DNA of 16,467 nt from contig RFJO01000030.1 in the NCBI GenBank assembly GCA_003694495.1, forward strand, positions 1 to 16,467, given 5' to 3'. The first letter of the stretch is position 1, and each line of letters starts with the position of its first letter. Shown here piece after piece: positions 14,134 through 16,467 of this stretch. A program made the translations under genes and the position numbers. Under the pieces are notes generated by a model. It did not search any database and was not told the origin of the DNA. It saw only the letters and a list, made by a program, of their open reading frames with translations. The stretch is from Candidatus Woesearchaeota archaeon (lineage in GTDB: Archaea > Nanobdellota > Nanobdellia > SCGC-AAA011-G17 > GW2011-AR17).

Positions 14134-14733
14134 ATGTACGTAGTTTATCCAAAAAGTTTGATTGAAAAAAAAGTTAATGTAAGAAAAGCAATAAAAGGAG
14201 ATGCACAAAAAATTGCGCAGTTATATGGTGAAAGTTTTTCTGAGCACATAATGGTGCAAAGGGGGTTGCTTAACGATAAGACATATATAGAAAACAGACT
14301 GGACAATGCTGATGAAGATTGGGTGGTGGCAGAGTTTGATGGAGATGTGGCAGGAGTGGCTGCTTTAGCTAAGATAAAACCTGTAGGATTGGCAGAAATT
14401 GAAAGGGTGTGCGTAGATAAAAGATATAGAGGGAATTCGTTGGCTTACAATATGTGCAAACACCTTGTAGATGCGGCTGTTGAAGATAACATGGGTTTTG
14501 TTGAAGCATATGCAAGAGGCGACCAGCCAGCTATGCAGAAAACGTTCTATAACTTAGGGTTTAAGGTCTATGGAGTGTCTCCAAGATTTGAAGTTGTGCA
14601 TGATGAAAAAGTTGTAAGAGAACAGTTTGTGCACATGGGTCTAGAGCTTAAACCTGAGTCAATAGACATGACCCAAATGAGACTTATACCTAAAGCGAAA
14701 AATTTATTTGATATAATAAACTCGCAAACCTAA
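14134..14733 (+). CDS. GNAT-family N-acetyltransferase (AblB-like)
   Basis: 199-residue acetyl-CoA-dependent acetyltransferase. The acetyl-CoA-binding motif A is VCVDKRYRGNSLAYNMCKHL (about 92-111). The R-x-x-G stretch has Ser where Gly or Ala is more usual. The C-terminal MQKTFYNLGFKVYG (about 143-156) is the typical GNAT end strand. The N-terminal YPKSLIEKKVNVRKAIKGDAQKIAQLY resembles the N-terminal part of N6-beta-lysine acetyltransferase AblB, but the partner aminomutase is not here, so the substrate is uncertain. GGAG (14122-14125) stands eight bases before the ATG. The TAA is one base before the ATG of the next gene, starting a three-gene operon. A promoter between the tRNA and this gene is likely but not clear. 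Confidence 0.83.
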   Translation: MYVVYPKSLIEKKVNVRKAIKGDAQKIAQLYGESFSEHIMVQRGLLNDKTYIENRLDNADEDWVVAEFDGDVAGVAALAKIKPVGLAEIERVCVDKRYRGNSLAYNMCKHLVDAAVEDNMGFVEAYARGDQPAMQKTFYNLGFKVYGVSPRFEVVHDEKVVREQFVHMGLELKPESIDMTQMRLIPKAKNLFDIINSQT

Positions 14734-14734
14734 A

Positions 14735-15640
14735 ATGATAAGAAGAAAAAAAATATCAAAAATCGGCACAGTTGAGGTGGGATTGCCAATAATTGAGTTT
14801 GGTGAAGGCAAACCTGTTTTATCAATTGTTGCTGGCGTACACGGAGACGAAACTAAACCTTTGCTTGTGTTGAAAAGGTTTATAGAAGAGATACAAAAAC
14901 AGGAAATCAATGGAAAGATTAAGATTTTTAGTGACGCAAACCCTCTTGCAAAAATATATAATAAAAGGTTCAATGTTATCGACTTTGTTGATCTGAACAG
15001 GATTTTTCCAGGAGATAACCAAGGTAGCATAAGCCAACGTGTAGCTGAAGCGTTATTGGCTGAACTTGATGATTCAGCACTTGTTATTGACTTGCATTCA
15101 TACCATATGCAAACACCATTAATGGCTATTGCAGTTAATACTACAGACGAAAAAACCATGAGCATGATAAAAGCGTCCAATCCAAAACAGGTATGGTTGA
15201 TAAATTCTGTCAATGAAAATGAGTACAAGTTTGGCCGATCTTTGGGTGCAGAGCTGAATAAAAGAAAAATAACAAACTTTGCAGTCGAAATTAATCAAAG
15301 GAACATTTCTCAAGATGAAATAGAAGATTGTGTTAAGGGATTAATAAATGTGTGCGGAGAGTTGGGTTTGTTAAAAAATCATAAGATCGAAAATGATTTG
15401 AGGATGTTTGAAAGGACAGTATTTACCACAACAACAAATGGTTTGTTTATCCCATTGAAAAAGCCGTTTGATTACGTCAAGAAAGGAGATAAAGTCGGTT
15501 CAATTTACGATATAGAAACATTTCAAGAAATAGATGTCCTGGCTGAATCTGAAGGCGTTCTGATGCAGATTGCGTGGAATGACATGGTTTTAATTGGTGA
15601 AGAAATATATGCAATAGGTAAAGAAAAAAATGGAGTATAA
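14735..15640 (+). CDS. AstE/aspartoacylase-family zinc deacylase
   Basis: 301-residue zinc hydrolase of the succinylglutamate desuccinylase/aspartoacylase family, which cleaves an acyl group from an amino acid or related amine. Zinc ligands are H36 and E39 (GVHGDE) and H121 (DLHSY). The substrate-binding DLNR motif is at 86-89 (followed by IFPG), and E185 (FAVEIN) is the probable general base. The C-terminal beta-rich domain (from about 220) with the GVLMQIAWNDMVLIGEEIYAIG repeat is also family-like. It begins one base after the acetyltransferase stop and overlaps the following transporter gene by 11 bp. An acetyltransferase beside a deacylase suggests reversible acylation of one small molecule. 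Confidence 0.9.
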   Translation: MIRRKKISKIGTVEVGLPIIEFGEGKPVLSIVAGVHGDETKPLLVLKRFIEEIQKQEINGKIKIFSDANPLAKIYNKRFNVIDFVDLNRIFPGDNQGSISQRVAEALLAELDDSALVIDLHSYHMQTPLMAIAVNTTDEKTMSMIKASNPKQVWLINSVNENEYKFGRSLGAELNKRKITNFAVEINQRNISQDEIEDCVKGLINVCGELGLLKNHKIENDLRMFERTVFTTTTNGLFIPLKKPFDYVKKGDKVGSIYDIETFQEIDVLAESEGVLMQIAWNDMVLIGEEIYAIGKEKNGV

Positions 15641-16463
15641 ACCTGTTTATGAGCTAATGTTGGGAGTGTTGCTTGTTGCAATGGTGCCCATAATAATAAA
15701 AATATACCCAATAGCTTTGTTTGATCTGAGTTTTTTTAGGGTGCTCTTTGCAGCTGTTGCAATATTGTTTTATATAAAACTTAGAAAAAAACAAAAATTG
15801 TTGGTGCAAAAACAAAATGTCCTGTTGGTTTTTGCTTTTGGCCTGTTCCATGCGATTACAATAGTGGCGTACTTTTACAGTGTAATGAAAACAAACGTTT
15901 CAGTTGCAACAATATTACTCTATTGCTCTATCTTCTATACCTCTTTAATATCTTATTTCTTATTTAAAGAAAAATTTAACTTTAAACTTCTTGTTGGCGG
16001 TGTTATGGCAATGGCGGGGTTAATATTGCTTTTTGTAAATGATATTAATGCAAACATGTCAATCACTGGCTACATCTTTGGGGCAGTGGCCGGGTTGGCT
16101 ATGAGCTTAGTGCTAGTAACAGGGAAAAAGCTTACCAACAATACAAACGTGTTCGTTATGCTTTTCTATCAAAATCTTATTGCAGCAATTTTGCTTCTAC
16201 CGTTTGTGATAATAAAAAAACAAAATATAACTTATTCGTTGATTTTTCTTACACTTTTTATAGGAATAGTTTGCACAGCAATTGCTTACATACTTATTTA
16301 TAGGGCACTTACTAAAATATCTACTACAAAAACAAACATATATTTTTCTTTCCAAATAATATTGCCTATCATATTCGGTATATTTTTCTTAAAAGAACCA
16401 GTTTACATAACTAAAATTATAGGCATAGGGTTTTTTTATTTTAGCACGATGCTAGTCAGGTAA
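15630..16463 (+). CDS. EamA/DMT-superfamily transporter
   Basis: 277-residue integral membrane protein with about ten hydrophobic segments in two similar halves, as in drug/metabolite transporters of the EamA family. These move amino acids, nucleotide sugars or metabolites, often outward. The first half holds the YFYSVMKTNVSVATILLYCSIFYTSLI pattern; the second repeats it as the ILIYRALTKISTTKTNIYFSFQIILPIIFG segment. The start overlaps the deacylase gene by 11 bp, so it is co-translated. The gene is complete: the TAA ends four bases before the window edge. The likely cargo is the substrate or product of the two upstream enzymes. Confidence 0.9.
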   Translation: MEYKPVYELMLGVLLVAMVPIIIKIYPIALFDLSFFRVLFAAVAILFYIKLRKKQKLLVQKQNVLLVFAFGLFHAITIVAYFYSVMKTNVSVATILLYCSIFYTSLISYFLFKEKFNFKLLVGGVMAMAGLILLFVNDINANMSITGYIFGAVAGLAMSLVLVTGKKLTNNTNVFVMLFYQNLIAAILLLPFVIIKKQNITYSLIFLTLFIGIVCTAIAYILIYRALTKISTTKTNIYFSFQIILPIIFGIFFLKEPVYITKIIGIGFFYFSTMLVR

Positions 16464-16467
16464 AAAT

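Overview
The window reads as a piece of a small, gene-dense, AT-rich archaeal genome. The archaeal markers are a Cbf5-type pseudouridine synthase with a PUA domain, an RNA 3'-phosphate cyclase (RtcA), the aEF-1beta translation factor behind a four-CxxC zinc-ribbon mini-gene, and a tRNA-Arg(GCG) with no encoded CCA. TATA-like boxes sit about 26 bp before start codons, and several starts look leaderless. Very short spacers and overlapping convergent 3' ends suggest a reduced genome, possibly a DPANN-type lineage; that placement is inference. A bacterial-type GroES/GroEL pair is the clear exception to the archaeal character.

Layout. Positions 1-2849 hold a plus-strand set: a 60-residue protein of unknown family, a radical SAM/SPASM enzyme one base behind it, and a cobalamin-binding-domain radical SAM enzyme cut by one in-frame TGA. 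This resembles a peptide-modification (RiPP-like) cassette and is the most novel part of the window. Positions 2948-5324 (minus) carry a FabG-like dehydrogenase and a membrane glycosyltransferase of the PMT/ArnT type. Positions 5462-7349 (minus) are groEL and groES, whose promoter has an interlocked palindrome. Positions 7451-11284 hold cbf5, an endonuclease/exonuclease/phosphatase-family protein, a two-iron superoxide reductase, rtcA, and a HIT-family protein whose histidine triad is degenerate.

Positions 11328-13427 hold a family-2 glycosyltransferase translationally coupled to an unrecognised protein, and a convergent small kinase-fold protein. Positions 13460-13907 (minus) are aEF-1beta and the zinc-ribbon mini-gene, divergent from the tRNA-Arg gene. 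Positions 14134-16463 form a three-gene plus-strand operon: GNAT acetyltransferase, AstE/aspartoacylase-family deacylase, and EamA/DMT transporter.

How the genes fit together. Translation and RNA maintenance (cbf5, rtcA, aEF-1beta, zinc ribbon, tRNA) and stress defence (GroES/EL, superoxide reductase) sit beside surface-glycan functions (PMT-like enzyme, GT2 and neighbour). Two candidate metabolic modules remain unexplained: the radical SAM cassette and the acetyltransferase/deacylase/exporter operon. No CRISPR array, insertion sequence or rRNA was seen, and no stretch longer than 300 bases lacks a gene.
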